A stretch of DNA of 64,000 nucleotides from Io17-Chloro-G2 sp965226915 (GCA_965226915.1 CBDDEJ010000008.1:62001-126000); one strand, 5' to 3'; positions 53,980 to 63,567 are shown, counted from the stretch's first letter. Made by a program: numbers and translations. Notes: generated by a model not told the origin, from the sequence alone.

Positions 53980-54013
53980 CATGCCGGAGCCTCTCAAGGT
54001 CCGGCGTGTTTTT
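53980..54013 (+). terminator. Intrinsic terminator after small protein gene
   Basis: CATGCCGGA pairs with TCCGGCGTG around an 11-nt loop, followed by TTTTTG. The remaining 73 bp before it hold nothing else seen. Confidence 0.8.
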
Positions 54014-54054
54014 GTGCAAAGAAATTTATATGTAGACAGTGGGTTTATTCCCGC

Positions 54055-54315
54055 CTACACTCGCTCATCGATGGCTTTCATCAGGTCTTGGAGGTCCGGA
54101 AACAGATGGGCGTCGGGCTCATGCCGATGGGCCGCCACCAAGTCGCCGTCGATTATCACGTCGAACTTGCCGTGGGGACCCGGAGTAAGTTAGAAGATGC
54201 TGATGTTCTCGCCAACCCGGCTTAATGCCTCTCCTGCCATTCAGGCAGCACGCAAGGCGTGGCCTCAATCCCAGAAGTAGAGGATCTCTATTTCAAGTTT
54301 TTCGACTGTCATCAT
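54055..54315 (-). pseudogene. Rdx/SelT-SelW-SelH family gene with internal stops
   Basis: Reading leftward from ATG 54315 gives MTVEKLEIEILYFWD, then TGA, GHALRAA, TGA, MAGEALSRVGENISIF, TAA, LTPGPHGKFDVIIDGDLVAAH and FPDLQDLMKAIDERV to TAG. This follows the Rdx (SelW-like) pattern. The first TGA falls exactly where these proteins have the redox Cys or Sec, and the second where they have Trp. The extra TAA argues for decay. The first Cys of the CxxC/U pair is also replaced by Phe. Confidence 0.6.
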
Positions 54316-54478
54316 GGCATAACTCTCCTGACCTGAAAAGTACCAATGACTCCTGGCCGCGGAGCCAAAAGCGCCTTATGGCCGGCCTCTGGGCCTCTCA
54401 ATCGATTACCCGATCATATTTGGATTAAGACCACGATTCAAATTAGCAGGCCACCGTCCATTTCAAAGCCTCAATTCA

Positions 54479-55378
54479 TCATCCGCCGCCCGCCAACGAA
54501 ACTCTAAAATTCTCCAACGCATCCCAAAAGGCAGATCCTCCATTTACAAATATATCGTTATGGCCGGCGCCAGGCGCCAACTGGAATGTTTTGGGCTCGT
54601 TGGCCGCTTCGAACAACGCCCTTCCTTGTTTAACTGGCACCGTTTCGTCTTGACCGCCATGAATGACCAAAAGAGGGGTCTGGAGATCTCGGATCCGAGA
54701 TATGGAATGGAACCGGTCCTTCAGGAGCCACCCCACCGGCAAATAAGGAAACGCCAGGCGCGCCATATCACTCACTGAAGTGAAAGGGGAAACCAACACC
54801 ATGCCCGCCGGTGGAGATTCCGTTGCCAGTTCCACCGCCACCGCGGCGCCCAAAGACCTGCCGAAGTACACAATCTTTTCAGCATCTACGGTGGGCCGGT
54901 TCGACACATATTCCAGGGCGGCCCTGGCGTCCTGATAGGCGCCCTGCTCCGTCGGTTCCCCTTGGCTTCTCCCATAACCCTGATAATCGAATATGAACAG
55001 GTTTACGCCCAAGCGGTGGTGCAACATGGCAAGTTCATCCACCCGGTGGCCGATGTTTCCACCATTCCCGTGGAACCAGATCCAGGTGGTGTTTCCCGCT
55101 TCACCCTTGCCAGGAATGAACCAACCGTGGAGCTGAAGCCCACCAGGCGCGCCAAATGAAATGTCTTCATAGCGCAGACCGGCGTCTTCTGGTGTGAACT
55201 GGACATCACGGGTGGGAAAGAATATGTACCGGCGCTCTAGCTGGCTCCAAAGGAATCCCACCGTCAACACCAAACCCAGCGCCGCGCCAATGGCGATGAT
55301 AGACACGACGCGCCACGCGTGGCGAATAGGCTGCCGCACAGAAGGTTGGCCCGAAGCGCTCGCTGGAAGGGGCGCCAT
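54479..55378 (-). CDS. Alpha/beta hydrolase, BEM46/ABHD13-like
   Basis: 299 residues with an N-terminal membrane anchor (VVSIIAIGAALGLVLTVGFLW), then a hydrolase core: GWFIPG, IWFHGNGGNIGHR oxyanion loop, nucleophile GRSLGAA, acid in HGGQDETVP and His in GAGHNDIF. The fold is that of membrane-anchored BEM46-type esterases. Substrate unknown. It follows the small zinc-ribbon gene by 46 bp on the same strand. Confidence 0.88.
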   Translation of the reverse strand: MAPLPASASGQPSVRQPIRHAWRVVSIIAIGAALGLVLTVGFLWSQLERRYIFFPTRDVQFTPEDAGLRYEDISFGAPGGLQLHGWFIPGKGEAGNTTWIWFHGNGGNIGHRVDELAMLHHRLGVNLFIFDYQGYGRSQGEPTEQGAYQDARAALEYVSNRPTVDAEKIVYFGRSLGAAVAVELATESPPAGMVLVSPFTSVSDMARLAFPYLPVGWLLKDRFHSISRIRDLQTPLLVIHGGQDETVPVKQGRALFEAANEPKTFQLAPGAGHNDIFVNGGSAFWDALENFRVSLAGGG

Positions 55379-55424
55379 AACTCACCGAAGCAGTTCAAGG
55401 GAGCAGCCAGAGAAGCAGTCCGCT

Positions 55425-55679
55425 TCAGTTCGGAATGCTTCCCTGAGGCGGATTGATTTCCTTGGCGGGAACGGCCTTGGGGTAACTGTTCACTTCCTGG
55501 TCAATGGACTCCTCCCGGCCGGCCACGTCCCTTATTTCGGGCTGGTCGCTCTGACATTGAGGGCACCAAACTGTTCCGGTGCTGAACATCATCATGTTGT
55601 CTTTCTTGATAGCGAATGTCTCGATGCGAAACTGACATTTGCCGCAAATCCTGACCAGAATCACTTCGTCGATGGGCAT
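55425..55679 (-). CDS. Small zinc-ribbon-like protein
   Basis: 84 residues with two Cys pairs: RICGKCQF and WCPQCQSD, spaced as in a zinc ribbon, and a low-complexity Pro-rich end. Family not recognised. It lies between the Fe-S protein and the hydrolase, 34 bp after the former, and may share its transcript. Possibly an electron-transfer or metal-site accessory protein. Confidence 0.6.
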   Translation of the reverse strand: MPIDEVILVRICGKCQFRIETFAIKKDNMMMFSTGTVWCPQCQSDQPEIRDVAGREESIDQEVNSYPKAVPAKEINPPQGSIPN

Positions 55680-55713
55680 CGATTAAATCCCCGGTTCTTT
55701 CAAGATCACCGAA

Positions 55714-57744
55714 TCAATCTTCTAGGCTTTCCGCAAGTATCTCCAGTACGTCCAATGCTTTCTTTTGGCCTTCTTGACCCTTGGCTTGGATTCCTTCAGT
55801 GAGCATTTGCAGACAGAATGGGCAGGACACCGCCACGGTGTCGGCGTCGGTTTCCAAGAAATGATCGGTGCGTGCATGGTTGATGCGCGTCCCGCCACTC
55901 TCCTCCAGCCACATGTGTCCTCCGCCGGCCCCGCAGCAAAAACCCCGTTCCCGGCACCTTGGCGACATCTCCACCAATTTCAGGCCCGGTATAGATGTGG
56001 CAATGTCTCTGGGCTCATCGTACACGCCGTTATGGCGGCCCAGGAAGCAGGAATCGTGATATGCGACGGTTGTATCCATGAGTTTGATGGGTTTTACCTT
56101 GCCTTGTTTCACCAAGCCGTCAACGAACTGGCTGTAGTGCAGCACCTCGTAGTCCCCCCCAAACTGGGGGTACTCATTGCGCATCGTGTTGAAGCAGTGG
56201 GGGCAGATGGTGACGATCTTGGTCACCTTATACCGGTTCAGCGTTTCGATGTTCTGCTGGGCTAGTATCTGAAACAGGTACTCGTTGCCCATGCGCCTAG
56301 CCGGGTCTCCGGTGCATGTCTCCTCTTCCCCCAAAATGGCAAAGTCTACTCCAGCCGACTTCAGCACCTTGACCATGGACCGGGCAACGCCTTGACTGCG
56401 CTGTTCCAGGGCGCCGGTACAGCCGACCCAGAATAGGACTTCGGCATCGGGCTTATCCGCCAGTGTCGGCACGTCCAATCCTTCGGCCCAGTCTGTCCGG
56501 GAATACTGGGTGCCCCGCCAGGGATGGCCTCGCTGCTCCAGGCTCAATAGGGCGTTCTTCGCCGTCTCGGGAATCTTCGATTCCTCCAAGACCAAGTTCC
56601 GGCGCAGGTCCATGATGGTGGGGATATGCTCCACCACAACCGGGCATTCCTCCATGCAAGCGCCGCAGGAAACACAATCCCACACCGCCACCTCTGAAAT
56701 GGCTCCACCGATCAGGGGTGTGGGCTCCACGTGTTCGGGATCCCTGGCGCCCTGGTGCCCGATGGTCTGCATATGCTCTTTGAGGTTCTCAACGATGTGC
56801 ATGGGCGAGAGCGGCTTTCCCGTCTGGTTGGCTGGGCAGGCTTCGGTGCATCTGCCGCAAACCGCGCAGGCAAAGCCGTCCAGCAATTGTTTCCAGGTGA
56901 AGTCCTGCACCCGTCCGGCGCCGAAGCGTTGCGCGTTTTCCAGGTCTATCGGAGCCAACGCGCCCCGTGGCTCCAATGAGCGAAAGTAGGCGTTCATCGG
57001 CGCGGCCACCATGTGCATGTGCTTGGAGAACGGGATATAGACGGAAAAACCCAGGATGATGCCCAGGTGAATCCACCAGAACACGCCGTGCATGACGCTG
57101 GCCGCTGCCTCGCCTACCCCCAGGCTGGTGAACCAGCCTCCCAGGGCAGCGCCAATCAATACCTGAGCCTCGTGACCTTCGCCGCCCTTGGCTACAAAAA
57201 ATGCGTGGGTAAGCAGCGTCGATATCATAAGGACGGCGATAAGGACGACGATGATCACCGAATCCATGCTGCGGGTCAGGTCAAAACTGAGCCGCCTCGG
57301 CGTGGCCACCCAGCGGCGCAGCAATGCCCATGCCAGCAGCACCAGCAAAACCGCCGCCGAGATATCCAGGAAAGAACTGAAGACCCGCACGCCCATCGCC
57401 GTCAACAGCATCTCGGGGAAGGAACGCCAGGCGGATCCGATGAAGATGAATATCACATAGCTAAGCGAGAATGAAAGGAAGCCCCAGAATATCAACGCAT
57501 GGCTGAGGCCCGCCCAGTCTTTGGCCGGCACTCTTTGCAGGACTTTCCGTTGCCCCAAGACTATGGCAGTCGCCCCCGTCAGCCGCTCCCAAGGACGGTC
57601 GAAGCGAGCCACGCTGCCGCCCTGCCGGATCAACCGCAACACTCGGAAATAAAACAGATAACTGGATAACGCCCCGGTAAGGGCTAGGAACAGGTATACA
57701 GCCGCCCAAATAGGGATGGGACCGATGTCGCCTGGTGGGACCAT
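55714..57744 (-). CDS. Membrane-bound Fe-S oxidoreductase, EtfD/HdrD-like
   Basis: 676 residues: five or six membrane helices (NarI/HdrE-like cytochrome-type domain), then two 4Fe-4S motifs (CAVCGRCTEACPANQ and CVSCGACMEECPV), then two CCG-type cysteine-rich domains (VGCTGALEQRS, ETCTGDPARRMG, CPHCFNT, CFLGRHNGVYD, RGFCCGAGGGHMW, CPFCLQM). This composition is found in membrane proteins such as EtfD that pass electrons from reduced ETF to quinone. Likely a respiratory entry point for acyl-CoA or flavoenzyme oxidation. Upstream of the zinc-ribbon and hydrolase genes. Confidence 0.85.
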   Translation of the reverse strand: MVPPGDIGPIPIWAAVYLFLALTGALSSYLFYFRVLRLIRQGGSVARFDRPWERLTGATAIVLGQRKVLQRVPAKDWAGLSHALIFWGFLSFSLSYVIFIFIGSAWRSFPEMLLTAMGVRVFSSFLDISAAVLLVLLAWALLRRWVATPRRLSFDLTRSMDSVIIVVLIAVLMISTLLTHAFFVAKGGEGHEAQVLIGAALGGWFTSLGVGEAAASVMHGVFWWIHLGIILGFSVYIPFSKHMHMVAAPMNAYFRSLEPRGALAPIDLENAQRFGAGRVQDFTWKQLLDGFACAVCGRCTEACPANQTGKPLSPMHIVENLKEHMQTIGHQGARDPEHVEPTPLIGGAISEVAVWDCVSCGACMEECPVVVEHIPTIMDLRRNLVLEESKIPETAKNALLSLEQRGHPWRGTQYSRTDWAEGLDVPTLADKPDAEVLFWVGCTGALEQRSQGVARSMVKVLKSAGVDFAILGEEETCTGDPARRMGNEYLFQILAQQNIETLNRYKVTKIVTICPHCFNTMRNEYPQFGGDYEVLHYSQFVDGLVKQGKVKPIKLMDTTVAYHDSCFLGRHNGVYDEPRDIATSIPGLKLVEMSPRCRERGFCCGAGGGHMWLEESGGTRINHARTDHFLETDADTVAVSCPFCLQMLTEGIQAKGQEGQKKALDVLEILAESLED

Positions 57745-57954
57745 GGTTGCCGGTCACCTCGTGGTATAAATACGGTAATGGTCAGGGAAAAGTTGCGATG
57801 TTAGTCTAACACGGGGGCTGGGTCAGGGCATTTGGGCGCGGAGCCTGGCAGGCCGAGATGCCACGGCATCCGGCAGCTTTCCCTCCGTCTAATCTAAACT
57901 TCCCAAAGCAACTCCTCGTTTGAACGCCTTCATCACTGCGGCTACACTGACCCC

Positions 57955-58680
57955 ATGGCGGATCATTCGTCCCAATCAGAACGAAGTTCGTCATCCCGAA
58001 TCCAGCTTCACGACACATTCGTGGGCCGTAAGCGAGAGTGGGCGCAGCTTACCGCAGCCCTAGATGATGCCCTTTCCGGCCGAGGACGTCTGGTCATGCT
58101 GGTGGGCGAGCCAGGCATTGGCAAGACGCGCACGACTCAGGAATTAGCGCTCTACGCTGAGAAATTGGGCGCACAGGTCTTATGGGGCCGCTGCTACGAT
58201 GACGAGGGGACGCCATCCCATTGGCCTTGGGTCCAGACCATACGGTCGTACCTGCACCAAGCCGATGCCGAACAGCTTACCGCTGAGATGGGCCGAGGGG
58301 CCGCCGCCATCGCCGATGCCGTCCCCGAGATCCATGACAAGATCACATACCTCTCGCCTTCCCCGTCCCTGGAGCCGGAGGCAGCCCGGTTCCGCCTCTT
58401 CGACGCAATCACCACTTTCTTAAAGAACGCCTCCCAGACTCAGCCCCTGATGGTGGTATTGGATGACCTCCACTGGGCTGACCAGCCTTCCCTGCGTCTA
58501 CTGGAATTCGTGGCTCGTGAGTTGGGAGAGTCCCGGCTTCTGGTGGTGGGCTGCTATCGTGACACCGAGCTTTCCCGGCAGCACCCTCTGGCGGAGACCC
58601 TGGCCCAGTTGTCCCGGGAGCCGGTCTTTCGGCGCCAGGCGCTTGGACGGACAGGACGAAGTGGCGAGTCAATGACGAAC
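57955..58680 (+). pseudogene. AAA/STAND ATPase N-terminal fragment (COG3899-like)
   Basis: The frame begins at ATG 57955 (after a leader of no clear strength) and shows FVGRKREWAQLTAALDDALSGRGRLVMLVGEPGIGKTRTTQELA (Walker A), then MVVLDDLHWADQPSLRLLEFVARELG (Walker B) and VVGCYRDTELSRQHPLAETLAQL. Such N-terminal ATPase domains normally lead to long TPR or LuxR-type regulators. The protein-like part stops near 58680 at the dispersed repeat, followed by the MITE composite; the rest of the gene is missing. Confidence 0.78.
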
Positions 58681-58706
58681 CCGCGAATAGTAAAAACTCC
58701 GTTCGT

Positions 58707-58748
58707 GGTGAGCCCTTCGGTGGGGCTCAGGACAGGCTTGTCGAACCA
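58707..58748. repeat. Dispersed intergenic repeat at the broken ATPase gene
   Basis: GGTGAGCCCTTCGGTGGGGC, TCAGGACAGGCTTGTCGAACC match the repeat at 20355. Position at the break of the ATPase gene suggests insertion or recombination there. Confidence 0.75.
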
Positions 58749-58757
58749 TCCTTTGCG

Positions 58758-59085
58758 CTAGTACTACAACGACGCGTTATGAGAAAACACGCTCAGGTCT
58801 TCTTCTTCAGCTACGGACCGTTCATCATGGGAGACTCGCACTCGTTCGTTGCCAGCTTCAAAATCCGCCCACGAGTTACCTTGTAGGATAACGCGTCGTT
58901 GTAGTACTAGAGGTCTGGCCGGAAAGCCATTGGCCGGGTTTCGCGCTACGCCAGACAGACGTATTATAGTCTTATGTGGCATGATAGTGTCTGTAATACG
59001 GTTCAAGAACCCACTGTTACATCGACAATCGTCGCTAAGAAAACGGCAGCTTGGAGAGAATCGGGGTTTCCGTCCGAGTTTCTAG
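58758..59085. repeat. 328-bp composite repeat (MITE plus 171-bp tail), copy 2
   Basis: Same arrangement of CTAG, MITE, CTAG, tail and CTAG as at 7298-7625, 51 kb away. The third CTAG ends the shared sequence on both sides. Left and right flanks differ completely. Confidence 0.88.
58762..58906. mobile_element. 145-bp MITE with IS701-type ends, copy 2
   Basis: Ends TACTACAACGACGCGTTAT match perfectly in inverse (19 bp). Flanking CTAG at 58758-58761 and 58907-58910. One base differs from the copy at 7302 in the right end. Confidence 0.85.
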
Positions 59086-59162
59086 GGCTGCCTCCAACTT
59101 CGTTCACTGGCATTCACCGGCTGCCCGGCATTTTTCACTCCGCGGTTTTCACTCCACGTTGT

Positions 59163-60176
59163 TTACTCCGGGTTTTTTACTCTGGGAATGACGTCCCGGC
59201 CCATGATCTCGATCTGGCGCAAGGCCAGTTTCTGGTCCATCCCGGGCCACTGCATGCGAAAGATCATGTAGTTTACGCCCAATTCTTCGCCGTACCGGTT
59301 GATCTCGTTGACCACGTCATCTGGTGACCCAAGAAGGAACCGGTCTTTGGCCAGGTCTTGATAGGGCACGCTGAAGCTCTCTTCTCCGGGCAGCGCCTTA
59401 TCCTGGCCCCACGCGGCGTAGGCGGCGTATTTTCCTTCCAGATGCGGCTGGCTCTCCAGATATGCGGTCTCCCGGTCTTCAGCCACGTAAAGCTCTCGCA
59501 TCATTGGCCAAGCCGGGGGAGACGGTTGGCCGGCGCGGTCCAAGGCCCTTCGATAGCCCGCCAATTGCTCGGCGACCATCGGCACTGTGGCGTGGGGGTT
59601 GATCAACCACGGATATCCCCAACGGGCAGCTCTGCGAATGGCGCTGTCGTGGTTGGCCGCCACCCAAATGGGCGGATGGGGTTTTTGAACCGGCTTGGTG
59701 GCTATCTTGCTCCGGGGAACTTGGTAATATTCTCCCCGATACTCCACCTCGTCTTCCGTCCACAAAAGTTTCATGATGTCCAAGGCTTCCCTGGTCCGCG
59801 GCACTCTTTGGCTGCGGTCCATGCCAAAGGCGGCGTATTCCTCGTCGCGGTATCCCAGTCCAATACCAAATATAAATTTCCCGTTGCAGATAGCGTCCAT
59901 GGTCGCCACGCTTTCGGCCATTTCCACTGGATTGTGCAGGGGGACCAGGATCACGGTCGCCGCGACTTCCATATCCCCGGCTTCAGCCGCCAACCGCGCC
60001 AACAGAGGCAACGACGTGCTCATTTGGTAGGGCGCAGCCAGGTAATGCTGGCCGGTGCAAATCAGGTCGAATTCCGCCTGCCGCGCCGCCTGAACCAGTT
60101 CCACGCTCTCGGCGATCTTCTTGGGCATTGACTCGCCCGGCAAATATTGGTTGGTTACAAAATATCCTATCTTCAC
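59163..60176 (-). CDS. LLM-class flavin-dependent oxidoreductase
   Basis: About 337 residues. Pattern IGYFVTNQYLPGESM, AEFDLICTGQHYL, AATVILVPLHNPVEMAESVATMD, GKFIFGIGLGYRDEEYAAFGM, EALDIMKLLWTEDEVEYRGEYYQ and PHPPIWVAANHDSAIRRAA is that of F420- or FMN-dependent LLM enzymes, distant from the SsuD-like protein at 20609. GTG at 60176 is chosen since GGGAG lies 8 nt upstream; a slightly longer ATG start at 60206 is possible. Substrate not predictable. Confidence 0.88.
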   Translation of the reverse strand: MKIGYFVTNQYLPGESMPKKIAESVELVQAARQAEFDLICTGQHYLAAPYQMSTSLPLLARLAAEAGDMEVAATVILVPLHNPVEMAESVATMDAICNGKFIFGIGLGYRDEEYAAFGMDRSQRVPRTREALDIMKLLWTEDEVEYRGEYYQVPRSKIATKPVQKPHPPIWVAANHDSAIRRAARWGYPWLINPHATVPMVAEQLAGYRRALDRAGQPSPPAWPMMRELYVAEDRETAYLESQPHLEGKYAAYAAWGQDKALPGEESFSVPYQDLAKDRFLLGSPDDVVNEINRYGEELGVNYMIFRMQWPGMDQKLALRQIEIMGRDVIPRVKNPE

Positions 60177-60595
60177 CGCATTCGCTCCCGGGTTTCTATC
60201 GCGCAACCCTTCAAATGATTACTTTATTCTAGGCTTACCACCAGCATGGAAACAACATATTGGGAATCTGGGATTTGGGCTAGCCAGTAGGCAAATTGGC
60301 CTCGTTTTAGTATTGATATGGCCAGGTGGAAGGATTAAAATCCCGCCGAAGAACCCAACAGCATGCCGCTTTCTGCTCTTGCCTGGACCGACTGAGCTTG
60401 AATCGGGTGGTCAAGGCGGCGTCAATGGTCAGGCTTCCCGGGGGCGTCCACCGCGGGATGATAGATGATCCTGCTTTCACCTGATTAGAACCCTATAACT
60501 AGGAACCAATTCCATGATGTTGCCGATTTCCTGGACGGTTCCAATCGGGGTTGGCGCCACTCTGGTCCTCTAATCACTCCAAAAGGTAGAAAAAG
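60177..60595. other. Divergent intergenic region between LLM and FAH-family genes
   Basis: About 390 bp with no gene seen. Both neighbours start from this space. No convincing promoter pair was found and the middle part has no recognisable repeat. Confidence 0.45.
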
Positions 60596-61396
60596 ATGAA
60601 GATCGCGCGCTTTCGGTCCGGCCGGCGGGTGGCGTTTGGTGTGGTCATGGATGAGGATGTGGTGGAGATCCGCGGCAATATTTTTACTAAATTTAGAATG
60701 ACAGACACTCGGCATCCCATTTCCGATGTCACTTTTCTGGCGCCCACGGAACCTTCGGAGATCTGGTGTCCCGGCCTAAACTTCGCAGACCATGTGGAGT
60801 TCGCCGCCACCGTGCTCAGCGGTGAGGCGCCATCGGTTCCGAAACACCCAAACCCCTGGCACAAAGGGCGCAACGCCCTCACCGGCCCCGGCGAACCCAT
60901 CATTATCCCCAAAGATTCCAATGGGGATGTTCATTATGAGGGCGAGGCCGTGGCGGTCATCGGAAAGCACTGCCGGCGCGTGACCCCGGAAAAGGCGTCC
61001 CGGTATATCTTGGGGTACACCTGCGGGAACGACGTGAGTGACCGCACTTGGCAGGGAGATGACTGGACCTTTTGGCGGGCCAAAGGCAGCGACACCTTCG
61101 CACCCATCGGGCCCTGGATAGAGACCGGGATAGATCCGCAAAATCTAGAGATGATCGTCCGGCTAAACGGTACGGAAGTGCAGCGGTGCTTGTCCAAAGA
61201 CATGCTATTCACATTCCCGGAAATTATCAGCTACATCAGCCAGCAGGTAACACTGCAGCCTGGAGACCTGGTATTTTCGGGCGCCGCCGGCGTTACGTGC
61301 GCCATCAAGCCAGGAGACACGGTGGAGGTGGACATTCCCGGAATCGGCGTTTTGACTAATCCGGTGGCCGCGGAATTCGACTCGTCGGCAAGTTGA
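60596..61396 (+). CDS. Fumarylacetoacetate hydrolase (FAH) family protein
   Basis: 266 residues. Family core EIWCPGLNFADHVEF, HKGRNALTGPGEPIIIPKDS, HYEGEAVAVIGKHCRRVTPEKA (metal-binding Glu residues), YTCGNDVSDRTWQ, TFAPIGPWIET and the C-terminal VTLQPGDLVFSGAAGV. Enzymes of this family cleave or hydrolyse C-C bonds in aromatic degradation or act as isomerases. Exact activity is unclear. Fits a catabolic theme with the hydroxylase and barrel genes. Confidence 0.87.
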   Translation: MKIARFRSGRRVAFGVVMDEDVVEIRGNIFTKFRMTDTRHPISDVTFLAPTEPSEIWCPGLNFADHVEFAATVLSGEAPSVPKHPNPWHKGRNALTGPGEPIIIPKDSNGDVHYEGEAVAVIGKHCRRVTPEKASRYILGYTCGNDVSDRTWQGDDWTFWRAKGSDTFAPIGPWIETGIDPQNLEMIVRLNGTEVQRCLSKDMLFTFPEIISYISQQVTLQPGDLVFSGAAGVTCAIKPGDTVEVDIPGIGVLTNPVAAEFDSSAS

Positions 61397-61419
61397 CCAA
61401 GCCCCGATTGGAGTGTGGT

Positions 61420-62685
61420 TTACAGTTTCAGCATGTTCAGGAATCCCTTCTCACCCCGGTGCGGTCCTACCACCGCCAATCGGAGCTGCTCCTGCTTCAA
61501 TAAATCTTGGGCCACACGAGCGACGTCGGATGGGGTAACCGAGTCCAACTGATCCGCCACTTCCTCGGGGGTTGAAACCCTATCCAGCAGCAGCTCTTGG
61601 GAACCCAGCCAGCTGGCCACCGCCCGAGTATCTTCCATCCGCAGCATCAGTCTGCCCTTGGCGTACTCCTGGGCTTTGGACACCTCTTGGACCGGCGGCT
61701 CTTCTCTCAGCAGGCCCAATTCTTCCACCACCGCCTGCACCGCTTTTCTGCTCTTCTTGGGCTCCACACCGCAGTAGACGACCAGCGAGCCGCAATCTCT
61801 AAACATGCTGGTGGAACTGCTAACGTCGTAGGAAAGGCTTTGGCGCTCCCGTAGATTCATGAACAGGCGGCTGCTCATACCATCGCCCAGGATGATATTG
61901 AGTATGGTAAGGGCGTAACGGTCGGGGTGGTCCAACGCCAAAGCCGGCAACGCCAGGCAAATGTGCGACTGGTCGCTGCGTTTTTGCTCCACCTTCACCA
62001 TAGCCTCGGTCTGGCCTTCCGCCATCACTGGTTCCCACTTCAGAGATTCCCTGGGCTTCCAGCTCCCGGTGGCTTCTGCTAGGAGGTCCACCACCTCCTC
62101 ATGGGTTACGTTACCGGCTACCGCGATGACGGTATTGGCCGGGTTGTACTGCCTTTCCATGTATTCTCGGATGCTCTTCTGGGTGATCTCTTCCACCGAC
62201 TCGGGAGTTCCACCCACGTCCCGGCCCATGGCTTGATCCGGCCAGAGAGCTTCGTCGATCAGCAGGTCGACCCGGTAAGACGGCATGTCCATTGTCATGC
62301 GAAGCTCTTCTTGAATGACCTCGCGTTCTTTTTCCACCTCGTCCGGTTCCAACAGCGGATTGAGGATCATATCCAACAAGACGGCAAACGCGGTTCGGAA
62401 GTGAAAATGGGGCACCTTGCACCAAAAGACCGTCATTTCCCGGTCGGTGCTGGCGTTTAATATGCCGCCCACGCTCTCGATGGCTTCGCTGACCGCCCCG
62501 GCGTCGGGCCATTTCTTAGTGCCTTTGAATGGGAGGTGCTCAATGAAGTGGGAAAGCCCCGCCATTTCTTCCGATTCGTATCTCGACCCGGCGCCCACGC
62601 AAAATATCATCGACACTGACCGGGTGTGGATCATGGTGGACGTCAGTACGCGAAGTTGGTTATCCAAGACGGAGCGTTCGTGCAT
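61420..62685 (-). CDS. M16-family zinc peptidase
   Basis: 421 residues. Zinc motif HFIEHLPFKGT (HxxEH) with the downstream Glu in LEPDEVEKEREVIQEELRM. C-terminal half has GDGMSSRLFMNLRERQSLSYDVSSS. These proteins digest peptides as a pair of half-domains, processing-peptidase-like. No second M16 gene is adjacent, so it may act as a homodimer. Usual length. Confidence 0.92.
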   Translation of the reverse strand: MHERSVLDNQLRVLTSTMIHTRSVSMIFCVGAGSRYESEEMAGLSHFIEHLPFKGTKKWPDAGAVSEAIESVGGILNASTDREMTVFWCKVPHFHFRTAFAVLLDMILNPLLEPDEVEKEREVIQEELRMTMDMPSYRVDLLIDEALWPDQAMGRDVGGTPESVEEITQKSIREYMERQYNPANTVIAVAGNVTHEEVVDLLAEATGSWKPRESLKWEPVMAEGQTEAMVKVEQKRSDQSHICLALPALALDHPDRYALTILNIILGDGMSSRLFMNLRERQSLSYDVSSSTSMFRDCGSLVVYCGVEPKKSRKAVQAVVEELGLLREEPPVQEVSKAQEYAKGRLMLRMEDTRAVASWLGSQELLLDRVSTPEEVADQLDSVTPSDVARVAQDLLKQEQLRLAVVGPHRGEKGFLNMLKL

Positions 62686-62793
62686 TTTTCCTCGCTAATG
62701 GTGAATGGGGCGTTAAATCCTTCAACCCGAGTCCAAGACGAACGGTAAAGACTCCTCTCCGTTCGCCCTTAGCCTGTCAAAGGATATTCCGGA

Positions 62794-63432
62794 CTATGAT
62801 TCCAGCCAGTTTACGTCGCCGCAGAGGTCGGCTGGATGCGGCCGGGACGCGAAATCCTGATACTGCCGCCGGGCCTCTCCGATGGTAGTGTCAATCCCGT
62901 GGCCGGGATAGACTGCCGTGTCATCGGGCAGGACCAGCAGCTTGCGGGTGATGCTGTCGATGACCTGTTTAAGCAGCTCGGGGCTGCGGGTCTTTCCGGG
63001 ACCGCCGGGAAAGAGGGTGTCGCCGGAAAACAGGTGTTTGCCAATCAAGAAGCAAGAAGCCCCTTCGGTATGCCCGGGAGTGACCAAGACTTGTAGCTCC
63101 CTGTTGCCGAATTTGACCACGTCGCCGTCTTTCAGCACGACTTCCGGCGGCCTGGGCAACCCGTCTACGTCATCGGTGCTGACACCCACCGGGGCGCCGG
63201 TTTTACTGGTGATCTCGTCGAATCCCAGCAAGTGGTCCTGGTGTTTGTGGGTAATCAAAATCGACTTGATTTGGATGTCTCCGATGGCGTCCAGCAGCTT
63301 CTCCGGCTCGGCCGGAGTGTCTATTATCACGCCTTCGTTGGTTTCAGGGCAGGACAGGATATATCCGTTGTTGTCGTAAGGACCCATATTGATCTTGGTG
63401 ATCTTAACTTCGCCGTCGTAATGAAAGGCCAT
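62794..63432 (-). CDS. MBL-fold metallohydrolase (glyoxalase II-like)
   Basis: 212 residues. Metal site ITHKHQDHLLG (HxHxDH), then TPGHTEGASCFLIG, LFSGDTLF and VYPGHGIDT. This is the order of glyoxalase II-type hydrolases for thioesters. Upstream of the M16 gene on the same strand. Substrate unknown. Some degraded dispersed-repeat sequence lies in the gap near 62760. Confidence 0.88.
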   Translation of the reverse strand: MAFHYDGEVKITKINMGPYDNNGYILSCPETNEGVIIDTPAEPEKLLDAIGDIQIKSILITHKHQDHLLGFDEITSKTGAPVGVSTDDVDGLPRPPEVVLKDGDVVKFGNRELQVLVTPGHTEGASCFLIGKHLFSGDTLFPGGPGKTRSPELLKQVIDSITRKLLVLPDDTAVYPGHGIDTTIGEARRQYQDFASRPHPADLCGDVNWLES

Positions 63433-63567
63433 GGCCGTCCTCCTCCGGGATTTTTCTGCGGAAATTTACTGGAATGCTTTGCTCGGTTGGCGCCATTCTA
63501 CCAGACCGTGAATCGTGAATCGTGAATCTCCAAAATCGCTGGATAGCTCTGCAACTCGAAATACTGC

